Assembly (NCBI RefSeq): GCF_018613755.1
Contig: NZ_JAGGPP010000004.1
Location: 410,890 to 474,889, forward strand
Direction: 5' to 3'
DNA from: Arthrobacter sp. ISL-72
GTDB taxonomy: Bacteria > Actinomycetota > Actinomycetes > Actinomycetales > Micrococcaceae
DNA: 64,000 nt
Part shown: positions 17,437 to 26,145 of the stretch, piece after piece
How positions within the stretch are numbered: position 1 is the first letter of the stretch
Layout: every line of letters starts with the position of its first letter
The notes under the pieces: generated by a model
What the model saw: the letters and a program-made list of their open reading frames with translations, nothing else
The model's database searches: none
Told to the model about the DNA's origin: nothing
Position numbers and translations under genes: made by a program

Positions 17437-19233
17437 CTACATGTTCTCCGGGGTCTCGATGCCCAGCAGGCCCAGACCTTCTGACAGCCTGTGGAGGACG
17501 AGTGCACAGAGGGCGAGCCGTGACTCCCGTACGGACTCATCCGCCTTCAGCACGGGGCATTGATCGTAGAACGAGGTAAACAGCTGCGAGAGTTCGAACA
17601 GGTACCCGCACAGCCGGTGCGGCTCCAGCAGGTCGCCCACCCGCCGGAGCGTTGCGCCGTACTCAAGGAGGTGCAGCGCCAGGGCACGCTCGGCCGGTTC
17701 GACGACGGCGATCCTCGCTCCCGCAGTCCGCTCCCCCGCCGCAGCTCCCGCAGAGCCCGCCTCCCCCGCCGCAGCTCCCCCAGAGCCCGCCTCCCCCGCC
17801 TTCCGCAGGATGGAGCGGATCCGGGCCGCCGCGTACTGGACGTAAGGCCCGGTGTTGCCGCTGAGTGCCAGCATCCGGTCAAAATCGAATACATACTCGG
17901 TATCATGCCCCACCGAGAGGTCGGCGTACTTGACGGCGCCGATGCCCACTTGGCGGGCAGTCGCCGCGCGCTCCAGCTCCGACAGGTCCGGCCGGCTCGA
18001 GTCCACAACGGCCCGGGCCCGGTCGACGGCTTCGGCCAGGAGTGCCATGAGCTTCACCGGAGTCCCGGAACGCGACTTCAGGATCTTTCCGTCTGCCCCG
18101 AGCACGTTGCCGATCTGCACATGCGTGGCCTCAACCGTATCCGGCAGCCACCCGGCCTCACTCGCCGTTTCCATGACCATCCGGAGGTGGACGTTCTGCG
18201 GTGCTCCCACGACATAGAGGATGCGGTCCGCGTGGAGTTCCCGGACGCGGTACCGGATGGTGGCCAGGTCCGTGGTGGCATAGCCGTAGCCGCCGTCGGA
18301 TTTCCGGATGATGAGCGGCAGCGGTTCGCCCTCCCTGCCGGTGAACCCGGCCGGGAAAGTGCACAGCGCCCCTTCGCTCACGCGGGCCAGTCCGCGCTCC
18401 TCCAGTTCCTGGCACAGCTGTGCTAGATGGGGATCGTACGAGCTTTCGCCCGCGATGTGGTCGTCCGCGAGGCTGACCCCCAGGGTGGCGTAGATGGCGT
18501 TGAAGTAGACCTTCGAGTGGTCCACAAGCCGTTGCCAGACTTCCAGCGTCTCTTCGTGGGCCGACTGCAGTGACACCACGCGAAGGCGCGCCCGCATGGC
18601 GAAGTCAGGGTCGCCGTCGAACTTTGCCCGCGCTGCCTGGTAGAAGGCACTGGGGTCCTCCACCAGCAGGGCGGCCTCCGGTGAATCCTCGCCGATCTCC
18701 AGCCAGTGCTCAATGAGCATCCCGAAGGGCGTGCCCCAGTCGCCGATATGGTTCTGCCGGATCACCGTGCGGCCCAGCGCCTCGAGGACGCGGACCAGGC
18801 TGTCACCCACCACGGTGGTGCGGAGGTGCCCCACGTGCATTTCCTTGGCAACGTTTGGGGAGGAATAGTCGACGACGACGCGCTGGGCTTGCGTCTCCGG
18901 CCCACCCTGCGGCTGGGATGCCATCGTCGTGCGGGCCTGGGCGTTGAGGAGTTCCTCGATCCAGGTGCCGTCGAACGTGAGGTTGATGAAGCCGGGGCCG
19001 GAGATTTCGACGCCGGTGCAGAGTCCGTCGAGTTCCAAGGCCTCGACGATCCTTGCAGCGGCATCGCGCGGCTGCAGGCCGACCTTCTTGGCGAGGGCCA
19101 TGGCGGCGTTGATCTGGATGTCGGCGAACTGCGACGGCCGGACCACCGGATCGGTGTTCCGGAACTCTTCGCCGAACGCTTGGGCAATGGCTGCCTGGAC
19201 TCTGGGGACGACCATCTCGGCCGGATTATTCAC
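17437..19233 (-). CDS. argS: Arginyl-tRNA synthetase
   Basis: A 598-residue class I aminoacyl-tRNA synthetase charging tRNA-Arg. The HIGH signature is HVGH in NVAKEMHVGHLRTTVVGDS near residue 125. As in many ArgS proteins, the KMSKS motif is degenerate (GKILKSRSG). The N-terminal Add-1-type domain and C-terminal anticodon-binding helical domain are both recognisable. A 30-base tandem repeat at 17731-17800 adds an Ala/Gly/Glu-rich stretch of about 25 residues just before the C-terminal domain, probably a surface loop. Confidence 0.93.
   Translation of the reverse strand: MNNPAEMVVPRVQAAIAQAFGEEFRNTDPVVRPSQFADIQINAAMALAKKVGLQPRDAAARIVEALELDGLCTGVEISGPGFINLTFDGTWIEELLNAQARTTMASQPQGGPETQAQRVVVDYSSPNVAKEMHVGHLRTTVVGDSLVRVLEALGRTVIRQNHIGDWGTPFGMLIEHWLEIGEDSPEAALLVEDPSAFYQAARAKFDGDPDFAMRARLRVVSLQSAHEETLEVWQRLVDHSKVYFNAIYATLGVSLADDHIAGESSYDPHLAQLCQELEERGLARVSEGALCTFPAGFTGREGEPLPLIIRKSDGGYGYATTDLATIRYRVRELHADRILYVVGAPQNVHLRMVMETASEAGWLPDTVEATHVQIGNVLGADGKILKSRSGTPVKLMALLAEAVDRARAVVDSSRPDLSELERAATARQVGIGAVKYADLSVGHDTEYVFDFDRMLALSGNTGPYVQYAAARIRSILRKAGEAGSGGAAAGEAGSAGAAAGERTAGARIAVVEPAERALALHLLEYGATLRRVGDLLEPHRLCGYLFELSQLFTSFYDQCPVLKADESVRESRLALCALVLHRLSEGLGLLGIETPENM
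17731..17800. repeat. 30-bp minisatellite inside argS
   Basis: The unit CTCCCCCGCCGCAGCTCCC plus 11 further bases is repeated 2.3 times at 17731, 17761 and 17791, with one difference between units. Because 30 is a multiple of 3, copy-number changes keep the argS frame and only lengthen an Ala/Gly/Glu loop. Confidence 0.85.
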
Positions 19234-19264
19234 AAGCTCAAATTATCAGCCCCGGCCCCTGTCA

Positions 19265-19375
19265 ACGCTCTCTCACTGGGCGTTTAAATCCGGGACGCCC
19301 TCTCACCTCCTGGCCGGGCGGCGAAAGAGATGAGAGGGCGTCGCCCAAAAGCCCACCGGAAGTGAGAGAGCGTCG
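19265..19375. repeat. 32-bp periodic repeat array C (2 inverted + 2 direct units)
   Basis: Inverted cores occur at 19265 and 19295 (spacing 30, second core ACGCCCTCTCA). Direct cores occur at 19331 (TGAGAGGGCGT) and 19363 (spacing 32). The matching C/G changes in the second and third cores preserve pairing between the two sides. The array lies between the argS start and the phoX stop, 10 bases from the latter. Confidence 0.85.
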
Positions 19376-19384
19376 GAACAGGGA

Positions 19385-21481
19385 CTAGGCGTCCGTGCGG
19401 AAGACCTGGATCACGGACGGACGGGGCGCACGCACCTGGCCACGCGCCGGCGTCGTGCCTGCCGCAACGTAGTCCGGGAAGAACGAGAACTGAGCGTCGA
19501 ACGATCCGTCCTCCCCAGGGTGCTGCACGGAGACGAAGACGGTGCGTTCGTCGTCGTGGATGATGGGGCCGCAGGTCTCGGCGTCGCGCGGGACGGCGAG
19601 GAACTGCTCCACCTTGCCGCGCTCTGCGCCCTCGACCGTGACCTTGTACAGGCCGTCCGCCTTTTTGATGCCTGAGGGGGCACCATCGGTGGAAATCCAC
19701 AGGTTGCCCACGGTATCGAACGCCAGGTTGTCCGGGCAGGAGATGGGCGAGACCTTGTCCACCGGGAAGCCGGAGAAGTAAGTGACATCGCCCTGCGCCG
19801 GGTCACCACAGACCATGAGCAGGTTCCAGCTGAACGTGGTGGACGTCTGGTCGCCAGTTTCGATGATCTCGACGATGTGGCCGTCGCGGTTCTCGTTGCG
19901 CGGGTTGACCTCCGTGGCGCCTTCGTTGGTGCCGGTGCCGCGGTTGCTGTTGTTGGTGCAGGCCACGTAAACCTTGCCGGTGAGCAGGCTGGGCTGCACG
20001 TCCTCGCAGCGGTCCATCTTGGTGGGGCCAACCTTGTCGGCGGCCAGACGGGTGTACACCAGGACCTCCTCCAGGGACATGCCCGGAACGGCGGACTTGC
20101 CGTCCACCACCAGCGGCAGCCATTCACCGGTGCCGTCGAAGGCGCCGTCAGCAGGGACAACGCCGGTTCCGGTGATTTCCGCAGCGGGCGAGCTGCTGGT
20201 GAACTTTGCAACGTAAAGGTTGCCGGCGGACAGGAGCGTCATGTTGTGCGCCCGGTCGGCAGCCGCAGTACCTGGACGGTATTTTTCCGCGGAGACGAAC
20301 TTGTAGAGGTAGTCGAAGCGCTCGTCGTCGCCCATGTAGGCAACCACATGTCCGGACTCGGCCACGATCACGTTGGCGCCCTCGTGCTTAAAACGGCCCA
20401 GCGAGGAGTGCTTCTTCGGGGTGGAGGTGGAGTCGAACGGGTCAACTTCCACGATCCAGCCGAAGCGGTTGGCCTCGTTCTCGTAGCCGGCGTTGCGGGT
20501 GTCCCACCGCGGGTCGTCCAGCTCCCACTGGCGGGCGGTCGCCTTGGAGGTCAGGCCGTAGCGCTTGTCCCCGGCGGAGGTTCCGGGCGCGACGAAGTAG
20601 CCATTGAAGTTTTCCTCGCCGGACAGGATGGTGCCCCAAGGGGTGGTGCCGCCGGCGCAGTTGCCCAGGGTTCCCTTGATGGCGCGGCCCGTGGGATCCG
20701 CCACCGTCTTGACCAGCGACGAGCCGGCGGCCGGACCGGTCAGTTCGTAGACGGTGCTGTTCAGGTAGCGGCGGTTCAGCCCCGCACCCTTGACGTAGGT
20801 CCACGGCTTGGTGGTGTTCTTGCGCTCGAGCTCCACCACGGACAGGCCGTGTGCGGCGGCGCCCACTGCGCGCACCTGGTCGGCCGGCATGGTGGCCGGA
20901 AACATGATGCTCTCGTTGGTGTACTCGTGGTTGGCGAACAGCACCGCACGGCGGCCCTTGCTGCCCGGGATCTCCAGGATGTCCGTGTAGTCGTTGTTGT
21001 AGCCGAACTGCTGTTCCTGCGCGGCCGCCGTCTGGTTGTTGAGGTCGAACTCGGGCGCACCGTTGAAAATCGGGTCGCCCCAGCGGATGACCGGCTCCCA
21101 GGTGAAGCCTTCCGGGACGGTGACGGCGTCGACGGCGGCATCCACCGGGGCGATGGGCGCAAACTGCAGCTTGGACTTGCCGAAGCCGTCCTTTGCGGCG
21201 GCGGCGAGGCCGGTGCCGCCGTCGGCCACTGCGGTTCCGGCGGACGTCACCGCATTGCCGAGCACGACGGCGAGCGCGCCGGCGGCGCCGAAGCCGAGGG
21301 CGGCGCGGCGGGACATGGTGGTGGAGGCGATGTCGCGGAAGTAGCTGTTGGAACTCGTGTTGCAGACGTCGCCCGAGCAGGCGTTGTCACACTTCAGTGC
21401 GCAGGTGACGGCGCTGCGCTTGCCTTTGGTGTGGCCAAGCATGGGGAGCAGGGCAAACTTGCGTCCGGTCGTTTCAGACAT
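19385..21481 (-). CDS. phoX: PhoX-family alkaline phosphatase (DUF839)
   Basis: A 698-residue secreted phosphatase of the PhoX family, a monomeric beta-propeller enzyme that uses calcium and iron to release phosphate from organic esters. A twin-arginine motif (SRRAALGFGAAGALAV, about residues 57-72) follows a long N-terminal segment, typical for Tat-exported PhoX. Family segments include FANHEYTNE, WGTILSGEENFNGYF and GWIVEVDPFD. I saw no clear Pho box in the 100 bases upstream. It stands alone between argS and menC. Confidence 0.85.
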   Translation of the reverse strand: MSETTGRKFALLPMLGHTKGKRSAVTCALKCDNACSGDVCNTSSNSYFRDIASTTMSRRAALGFGAAGALAVVLGNAVTSAGTAVADGGTGLAAAAKDGFGKSKLQFAPIAPVDAAVDAVTVPEGFTWEPVIRWGDPIFNGAPEFDLNNQTAAAQEQQFGYNNDYTDILEIPGSKGRRAVLFANHEYTNESIMFPATMPADQVRAVGAAAHGLSVVELERKNTTKPWTYVKGAGLNRRYLNSTVYELTGPAAGSSLVKTVADPTGRAIKGTLGNCAGGTTPWGTILSGEENFNGYFVAPGTSAGDKRYGLTSKATARQWELDDPRWDTRNAGYENEANRFGWIVEVDPFDSTSTPKKHSSLGRFKHEGANVIVAESGHVVAYMGDDERFDYLYKFVSAEKYRPGTAAADRAHNMTLLSAGNLYVAKFTSSSPAAEITGTGVVPADGAFDGTGEWLPLVVDGKSAVPGMSLEEVLVYTRLAADKVGPTKMDRCEDVQPSLLTGKVYVACTNNSNRGTGTNEGATEVNPRNENRDGHIVEIIETGDQTSTTFSWNLLMVCGDPAQGDVTYFSGFPVDKVSPISCPDNLAFDTVGNLWISTDGAPSGIKKADGLYKVTVEGAERGKVEQFLAVPRDAETCGPIIHDDERTVFVSVQHPGEDGSFDAQFSFFPDYVAAGTTPARGQVRAPRPSVIQVFRTDA

Positions 21482-21588
21482 GGGGGCCTTCCAGGGAATT
21501 CGATGCGGTCCCGCTCACCCTGCCAGCCGATCCCAACCGTCAGTCGTCAGACAGGTGAAGATCGGATGAACGGCGGGCCGGTACCGAG

Positions 21589-21633
21589 TGAGAGAGCGTC
21601 GCAGGAAAGGCGGCAGGAAGTGAGAGAGCGTCG
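21589..21633. repeat. 32-bp periodic repeat array D (2 direct units)
   Basis: TGAGAGAGCGT occurs at 21589 and 21621, 32 bases apart, with GGCAGGAAG before the second copy as in other arrays. No inverted partner is seen to the left. It is 19 bases past the menC stop on the minus strand and upstream of phoX. Confidence 0.8.
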
Positions 21634-21651
21634 CCAGGGAGGGCGGCGGGG

Positions 21652-22683
21652 TTAGGCGGGGTTCGCCAGCAGGGCGTGGACGCGGCGGAGGCGGTCCAGC
21701 CACCAGTCGCGGCGGTCGGGCGACGCGGCGTATTCGGAAAGCAGCCCGGCGTCGGCGGCGACGTCGCGGAGGCGGATGGCGCCGTCGTCGGCCACGAGGG
21801 GGTCCCGGGTGACGTCGGCCGCGAGCAGGGAGACCGTGCCCAGCCCGCACGCATACGGCAACTCCGGGAGCGCCGCCGCCAGCGCCAGCCCGGCCCGGAT
21901 CCCCACCGAGGTGTCCAGCGCGGAACTCACGACGGCAGGCAGCCCGGCCTGTGCCACGATCTCCAGCGCGCGCCGCACTCCCCCGAGCGGTGCCACCTTG
22001 ACCACGATGAGGTCGGCTGCGCCCGCCCGTGCGACGCGCACGGGGTCGTCTTCCTTGCGCACGCTCTCGTCCGCTGCGACCAGGACCGGCACTCCGGCGT
22101 CCTGCAGCCGGCGGCGCACCTTCGCCAGTCCGTCGATGTCCGGCACCGGCTGCTCGGCGTATTCGAGCCCGACGTCGGACAGCCGGGTGAGTGCCTTCAC
22201 TGCGGTGTCTACGTCCCAGCCGCCGTTGGCGTCCACGCGGATGGCGGCGTCAGGGAGGGCGCTGCGGACAGCGGCGACGCGGGCGGCGTCGTCGTCGAGC
22301 GTCTGGCCGGGTTCAGCCACCTTGACTTTGACGGCGTCCACCCGGCCGAAGCGGGCCAGGACCTCCGGAACCCGGTCCGCGGTGACGGCGGGAACAGTCG
22401 CGTTAACGGGAATTACCGACCGCAGCGAGGGAGGGAATCCTTGCCAGCTTGCTTCAACGGCGGAGGCGAGCCAGCGGGATGCTTCGGCGTCGCCATATTC
22501 CGGGAAGGGACAGAATTCGCCCCAGCCGAGCGGGCCGTCCAGCAGCAGGGCCTCGCGCTGGGTGATCCCGCGGAACTTCACCCGCATGGGCAGGCTCACC
22601 ACGTGGGCGGACGCGAGAAGCTGCTCCAGGGAAGGAAGGTCCTGGAGCCTGTTCTGGGGTTGGCTCAGTGCTTCAGCGGGCAT
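21652..22683 (-). CDS. menC: o-Succinylbenzoate synthase
   Basis: A 343-residue enolase-superfamily dehydratase making o-succinylbenzoate in menaquinone synthesis. The KxK catalytic pair is in VKVKVAE, metal ligands appear in RVDANGGW, EYAEQP and AADESV, and the opposite lysine in IVVKVAPLGG. Length is normal for the actinobacterial type. It lies 10 kb from menD, separated by the fructan operon, argS and phoX. It is probably transcribed alone from a promoter above 22684. Confidence 0.92.
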   Translation of the reverse strand: MPAEALSQPQNRLQDLPSLEQLLASAHVVSLPMRVKFRGITQREALLLDGPLGWGEFCPFPEYGDAEASRWLASAVEASWQGFPPSLRSVIPVNATVPAVTADRVPEVLARFGRVDAVKVKVAEPGQTLDDDAARVAAVRSALPDAAIRVDANGGWDVDTAVKALTRLSDVGLEYAEQPVPDIDGLAKVRRRLQDAGVPVLVAADESVRKEDDPVRVARAGAADLIVVKVAPLGGVRRALEIVAQAGLPAVVSSALDTSVGIRAGLALAAALPELPYACGLGTVSLLAADVTRDPLVADDGAIRLRDVAADAGLLSEYAASPDRRDWWLDRLRRVHALLANPA

Positions 22684-22985
22684 GGATTCACTCTACCGGC
22701 GGCCACCGACAGCAAAGCGGCCGGCAAGCGGCCGGCCAGCGCATGAGATACCAACGCCTTGGTAGGGCCGACGGCGACTGGGGGCGAGCTTCACGTTTTA
22801 TGAGTCTCGTCGCCGCCGGCCCAGCTCAAGGAGCCCCGGGCGAACATTCCCTGCGGCTGACCGCAGGACCTGCTCGGGGCGGCCGGTCCAAATCCCGGCC
22901 GTTGATAAGAGCTTAGGCACAGCAGTCCGGGGCCGCATGAGTGGTCGCTACTCGTTTTTGCCCATGCACTGTACCTAAGCAAAAA
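22684..22985. other. Intergenic region upstream of menC
   Basis: I see no convincing gene. The stretch must hold the menC promoter on the minus strand. Its far end is the terminator of the gene at 23051. Confidence 0.4.
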
Positions 22986-23023
22986 CGGCCATCACGCGCC
23001 GCAAAAGGAGCGCGTGATGGCCG
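22986..23023 (-). terminator. Intrinsic terminator of the gene at 23051-23695
   Basis: CGGCCATCACGCGC (22986-22999) pairs perfectly with GCGCGTGATGGCCG (23010-23023) around a 10-base loop. Read on the minus strand the stem is followed by TTTTTGC, a good Rho-independent terminator 27 bases past the stop codon. Confidence 0.9.
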
Positions 23024-23050
23024 GCAGGTAGAGCGGTGGGAACCGGAGTT

Positions 23051-23695
23051 TTACCGGTGGTTGCGGCCGTCATCCTTGGCGCGGTCCAGCATCTTGCAGA
23101 TGTCCTTCGCGTCCCGGATGCTGTTGTGCGTTATCTCGCCGGAGACTTCTTCCATCTGGTCGGCCGAGGCATAGACAACATTGCCTGCGAGCCGTCCGTG
23201 TTCGAAGTAGAACGCCTTCGGGAGGCCCTCGTCCTCGAAGATTTTCTCGCTAGCGGCACCAATCGCGAAAATCAGGCTGGGGCCCCGTGAGGAGAGGTGG
23301 GCACTCAGGCCGTCCGCGGCGAGCCTCTGGGTGAACGGGCCGGAGACGTCCAGCTCATCGATGGTGGCTCCGTCGGAAGCGCGGGTGAGGTCAATGGTGG
23401 CGTCGCCCCGGAACTTGATCACCAGGGTCCCGTCGTCCTTCTTTTCTCCCTTGTATTTCACGTCGCGCTCGTCGCCGGCTTCCACTTTGATGGTGGTGTC
23501 ACAGGCCGCGAACTCGTACGGCTGGTAGTACGCATCGGGAACGGAGACGTACTTCCCGTCGGTGTCCTGCGGGGGCCACGGGCCTGCGGCGCCTCCCCCG
23601 TCGTCGGACCCTGCAAACGCCGGAGCGGAAACTCCGGTCAACAATGCCAGCGCCAGGGTGGCGGGCAGACTCAGATACCTCATTGTTCGCTTCAT
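23051..23695 (-). CDS. Secreted protein of unknown function
   Basis: 214 residues with a clear Sec signal peptide (MKRTMRYLSLPATLALALLTG, listed in full, cleaved after APAFA). ATG 23695 with AGGAG seven bases before it is preferred over the open frame reaching 23761. The mature part is Asp/Gly-rich at first, then a beta-rich segment (DVKYKGEKKDDGTLVIKFRG), then a helical C-terminus rich in charged residues. I do not recognise a family with confidence. It is monocistronic and ends at a strong terminator. Confidence 0.7.
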   Translation of the reverse strand: MKRTMRYLSLPATLALALLTGVSAPAFAGSDDGGGAAGPWPPQDTDGKYVSVPDAYYQPYEFAACDTTIKVEAGDERDVKYKGEKKDDGTLVIKFRGDATIDLTRASDGATIDELDVSGPFTQRLAADGLSAHLSSRGPSLIFAIGAASEKIFEDEGLPKAFYFEHGRLAGNVVYASADQMEEVSGEITHNSIRDAKDICKMLDRAKDDGRNHR

Positions 23696-24140
23696 GGCAG
23701 CACTCCTGAGTGTGGCAGGAGAGACGCATGCGGGCCTGACCTGCCGATGTATTAACACCAAATGCCCGGAGGGGCGACGAGACCAGTTGTGATGCGCGAT
23801 ATTGCTGGGTATTGCGGCCGCTGGGTTCAGGCCGACAATACGTTCAAGCTAGCGCTGCCCGCGCCGGGGTGTCAACGGGAAATTGGTGACGCGCGCGGAC
23901 GCGGTATTGCGGATGCCAATGCCCTGCGTGTCACCGTCGCCCGGGGCATTGACATCCGCTACGGTCGCCGGCTTAGTGCTGATCGGCTGACGGCCGTTAC
24001 CCCTAGCGTAGGAACACGGGAGCCTGCTGGCACGAGTGTTTGCTACTTAACTTGGCGCGCAATTACAGCCGGTGGCGGGCGGGTGTACGGTGCCGCCCGG
24101 GCCCGTCCGCAGGCTGCTCCCAGCATTCTGTGGGACGCTG
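23696..24140. other. Intergenic region of about 445 bases
   Basis: It separates divergent genes and should carry both promoters. The short open frames inside have no recognisable product and I see no repeat or strong hairpin. Confidence 0.4.
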
Positions 24141-25061
24141 ATGGTGATGAGTTCTCACCTGAAAAATTCCCGACGACGGCCTCCCGCCGGGCAGGTGCGC
24201 GCCACAGCGGCGCTGGCCGCGTTGTGCCTCCTTGCGACGCTGGCGTGTGTGGCGGGCCTGGCCGCAACGTACTACTTCTTCGTTCGGACCACCACGGGGC
24301 AGTACATCGACGAATCGGCCCTGGTGGAGGCCGTGGCCATTCACGGACCCGCCGGTAAGGCCGCCACCAGGTTCCTGGACTGGCTGCCCACCATCTCGCT
24401 GGTGATGGCCGCCGTCGTCGTCCTGTTTGTCACGGTGATCCGGAAACGCTGGCGGGCCGCGGGGATCGCGGTTGGTGCTTGTGTCGCGGCGAACATCGCG
24501 ACGCAGGTCCTGAAAGCGCTGCTGCCGGCCCGGCCGTTTCGCGGCGTGGAAACCCTTGACCTGAACTCGCTGCCGTCCGGGCACACCACGCTGGCTGCGT
24601 CGGCCGCGGCCGCGGTGTTCCTGATGGCCTCGCCGCACTGGCGGCCGTTCGCAGGATTTGTGGGCGGCAGCTTCGCCATCGTGTCCGGGATCTCGACAGT
24701 GGTGAACCAATGGCACCGCCCGGCCGACGTCATCGCGGCCTTCCTTCTGGTGGGCGCGTTCGCCATCCCCGCCGGCTGGCTGATCATCCGCACCGGCAAC
24801 AGCTGGAATGTCTGGGACGGGTACGGCGGGCACTGGGCGTCGTCGCGCTGGTGGATCCGGCTGCAGGGCCTGATCTGCCTGGCGTTTGCGGCCGCCGCCT
24901 TCTTCCTGCTCACCCGGTACGTTCCCGGCCAGGAGGGCAGCATCACGAACTACTTTTACGGCGGAATCTCACTGATCGTCGTTGCCGGGTACCTTGCCGC
25001 CGTGGCCACCACCGCCCTGTTCGCGTTTGCCGCACGACGGCGCGTGGCCGGCCGCCGCTGA
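24141..25061 (+). CDS. PAP2-family membrane phosphatase
   Basis: About 306 residues with some six hydrophobic segments. The three phosphatidic acid phosphatase motifs are present in order: KALLPARP, PSGH and VVNQWHRPADV, with both catalytic histidines. Likely substrates are undecaprenyl diphosphate or lipid phosphates on the outer face of the membrane. ATG 24141 is taken as start; ATG 24147 is equally possible and the frame is open to 24072. There is no operon partner. Confidence 0.82.
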   Translation: MVMSSHLKNSRRRPPAGQVRATAALAALCLLATLACVAGLAATYYFFVRTTTGQYIDESALVEAVAIHGPAGKAATRFLDWLPTISLVMAAVVVLFVTVIRKRWRAAGIAVGACVAANIATQVLKALLPARPFRGVETLDLNSLPSGHTTLAASAAAAVFLMASPHWRPFAGFVGGSFAIVSGISTVVNQWHRPADVIAAFLLVGAFAIPAGWLIIRTGNSWNVWDGYGGHWASSRWWIRLQGLICLAFAAAAFFLLTRYVPGQEGSITNYFYGGISLIVVAGYLAAVATTALFAFAARRRVAGRR

Positions 25062-25077
25062 CGGCTGCGGCCTGGCG

Positions 25078-25141
25078 CGGGCTACTTCAGGGCCGGGCTA
25101 CCTCAGGGGCCGGGCTACCTCAGGGACCGGGCTACTTCAGG
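25078..25141. repeat. 17-bp tandem repeat
   Basis: GGGCTAC(C/T)TCAGG recurs at steps of 16, 17 and 17 bases (GCTA at 25081, 25097, 25114 and 25131). The last copy contains the stop codon of the minus-strand GH25-like gene, and the array fills the space to the PAP2 gene stop. Confidence 0.85.
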
Positions 25142-25887
25142 AACGAGGCGTTGAAGGAGTTCAGGTCCACCGGCACACCGTTGAGGACGTGCTCGAACTT
25201 CTGCTGGACCCCGATGCGCATGGTGGCGGCGGTATTCCAGCCGCCGTACTGGACCGGGGCCGGCGCCAGGTGGTCCGCGGACCAGCCCGCGTAGTCGACG
25301 TTGCCCGCGTTGGTGTCCCAGAGCGGAACGTCGGCGAAGGACGTGTTGTTGCCCATGAGCGCCGGCCAGATGTGGCTGCCGCTGTAAATTACCGGCCGAA
25401 CACCCATGCTCTTGACGCCGTCCACCATCGCACGGGTCACCGGGGAGCTGCCCGGCTCAACATCCAGGGCGAAGAACTGCAGCTGCGGAGCGTACGGTCC
25501 GGCCGCGTTGATGCCGCTCTGCCAGCAGGAGGCGTCGCGCGTGTAGACGGCAATTTTCAGCCCCGCGTCCAAGGCCATCTTGAGCTGTGCCTGGGTCCGG
25601 TGCCACGGGTCGCAAGTAGCCCACGCGGTGGAGTGCATCACGTAAAGCCGGATGCCGGCGTCGTACGCCTGTTTGAACCAGGCAGGGTCCGTGATCTCCG
25701 CGGTGGTGTCCACAACCTTCACGGACGGGCTTGCTGCGGACGGGGTGGCGGCCATGGGCTCCAACGTCGCCTCCTTGTCGATAGCGGGCGGGGCTACTGC
25801 GGCTGCGGCTGCGGCTGCGGGCGAAGATCCAAGGCCCAACAGCAGGGGCACGGCGGCAAGGGCAGCAACAAGGTTGATCTGAAGCAT
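25132..25887 (-). CDS. Secreted GH25/DUF1906-like protein
   Basis: 251 residues with a Sec signal (MLQINLVAALAAVPLLLG), then an Ala-rich stretch coded by a GCN repeat. The mature domain looks like a glycoside hydrolase-like barrel: FALDVEPGS resembles the acidic pair of GH25 lysozymes, with VYTRDASCW, PLWDTNAG, PVQYGG and VPVDLNSF in the expected order. ATG 25887 follows AGGAG at seven bases; the upstream open frame to 26046 lacks such support. It may cut peptidoglycan or be an inactive relative such as Rv2525c. Confidence 0.7.
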   Translation of the reverse strand: MLQINLVAALAAVPLLLGLGSSPAAAAAAAVAPPAIDKEATLEPMAATPSAASPSVKVVDTTAEITDPAWFKQAYDAGIRLYVMHSTAWATCDPWHRTQAQLKMALDAGLKIAVYTRDASCWQSGINAAGPYAPQLQFFALDVEPGSSPVTRAMVDGVKSMGVRPVIYSGSHIWPALMGNNTSFADVPLWDTNAGNVDYAGWSADHLAPAPVQYGGWNTAATMRIGVQQKFEHVLNGVPVDLNSFNASFLK

Positions 25888-26145
25888 TCGATACTCCTGG
25901 GTATGGCCGGCCGTCGGTCCTGCAATGCGCAGTTGAATCGGGCCCAGATCCCGGTCAACGGTGGACACCACAAGTAATGCAGGTCGCTCCCTGATTTTAC
26001 GGCCACTGCATCGAAAAGCGCCTCTCATTTGCAAGGCACTTCCCATTTACATTGCCGTCGACGAGGACCAGAATAAGTCGCACATCAGCCTCCACTGGCT
26101 CAGCAGCGAGCTGACTTCCACGCTGCTTAAAAGGGAGTTGCACTG

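Noticed and set aside
22791..22982. 63-codon minus-strand frame between menC and the secreted protein gene
   Set aside because: No ribosome site, no hydrophobic or domain pattern, and it partly overlaps terminator sequence.
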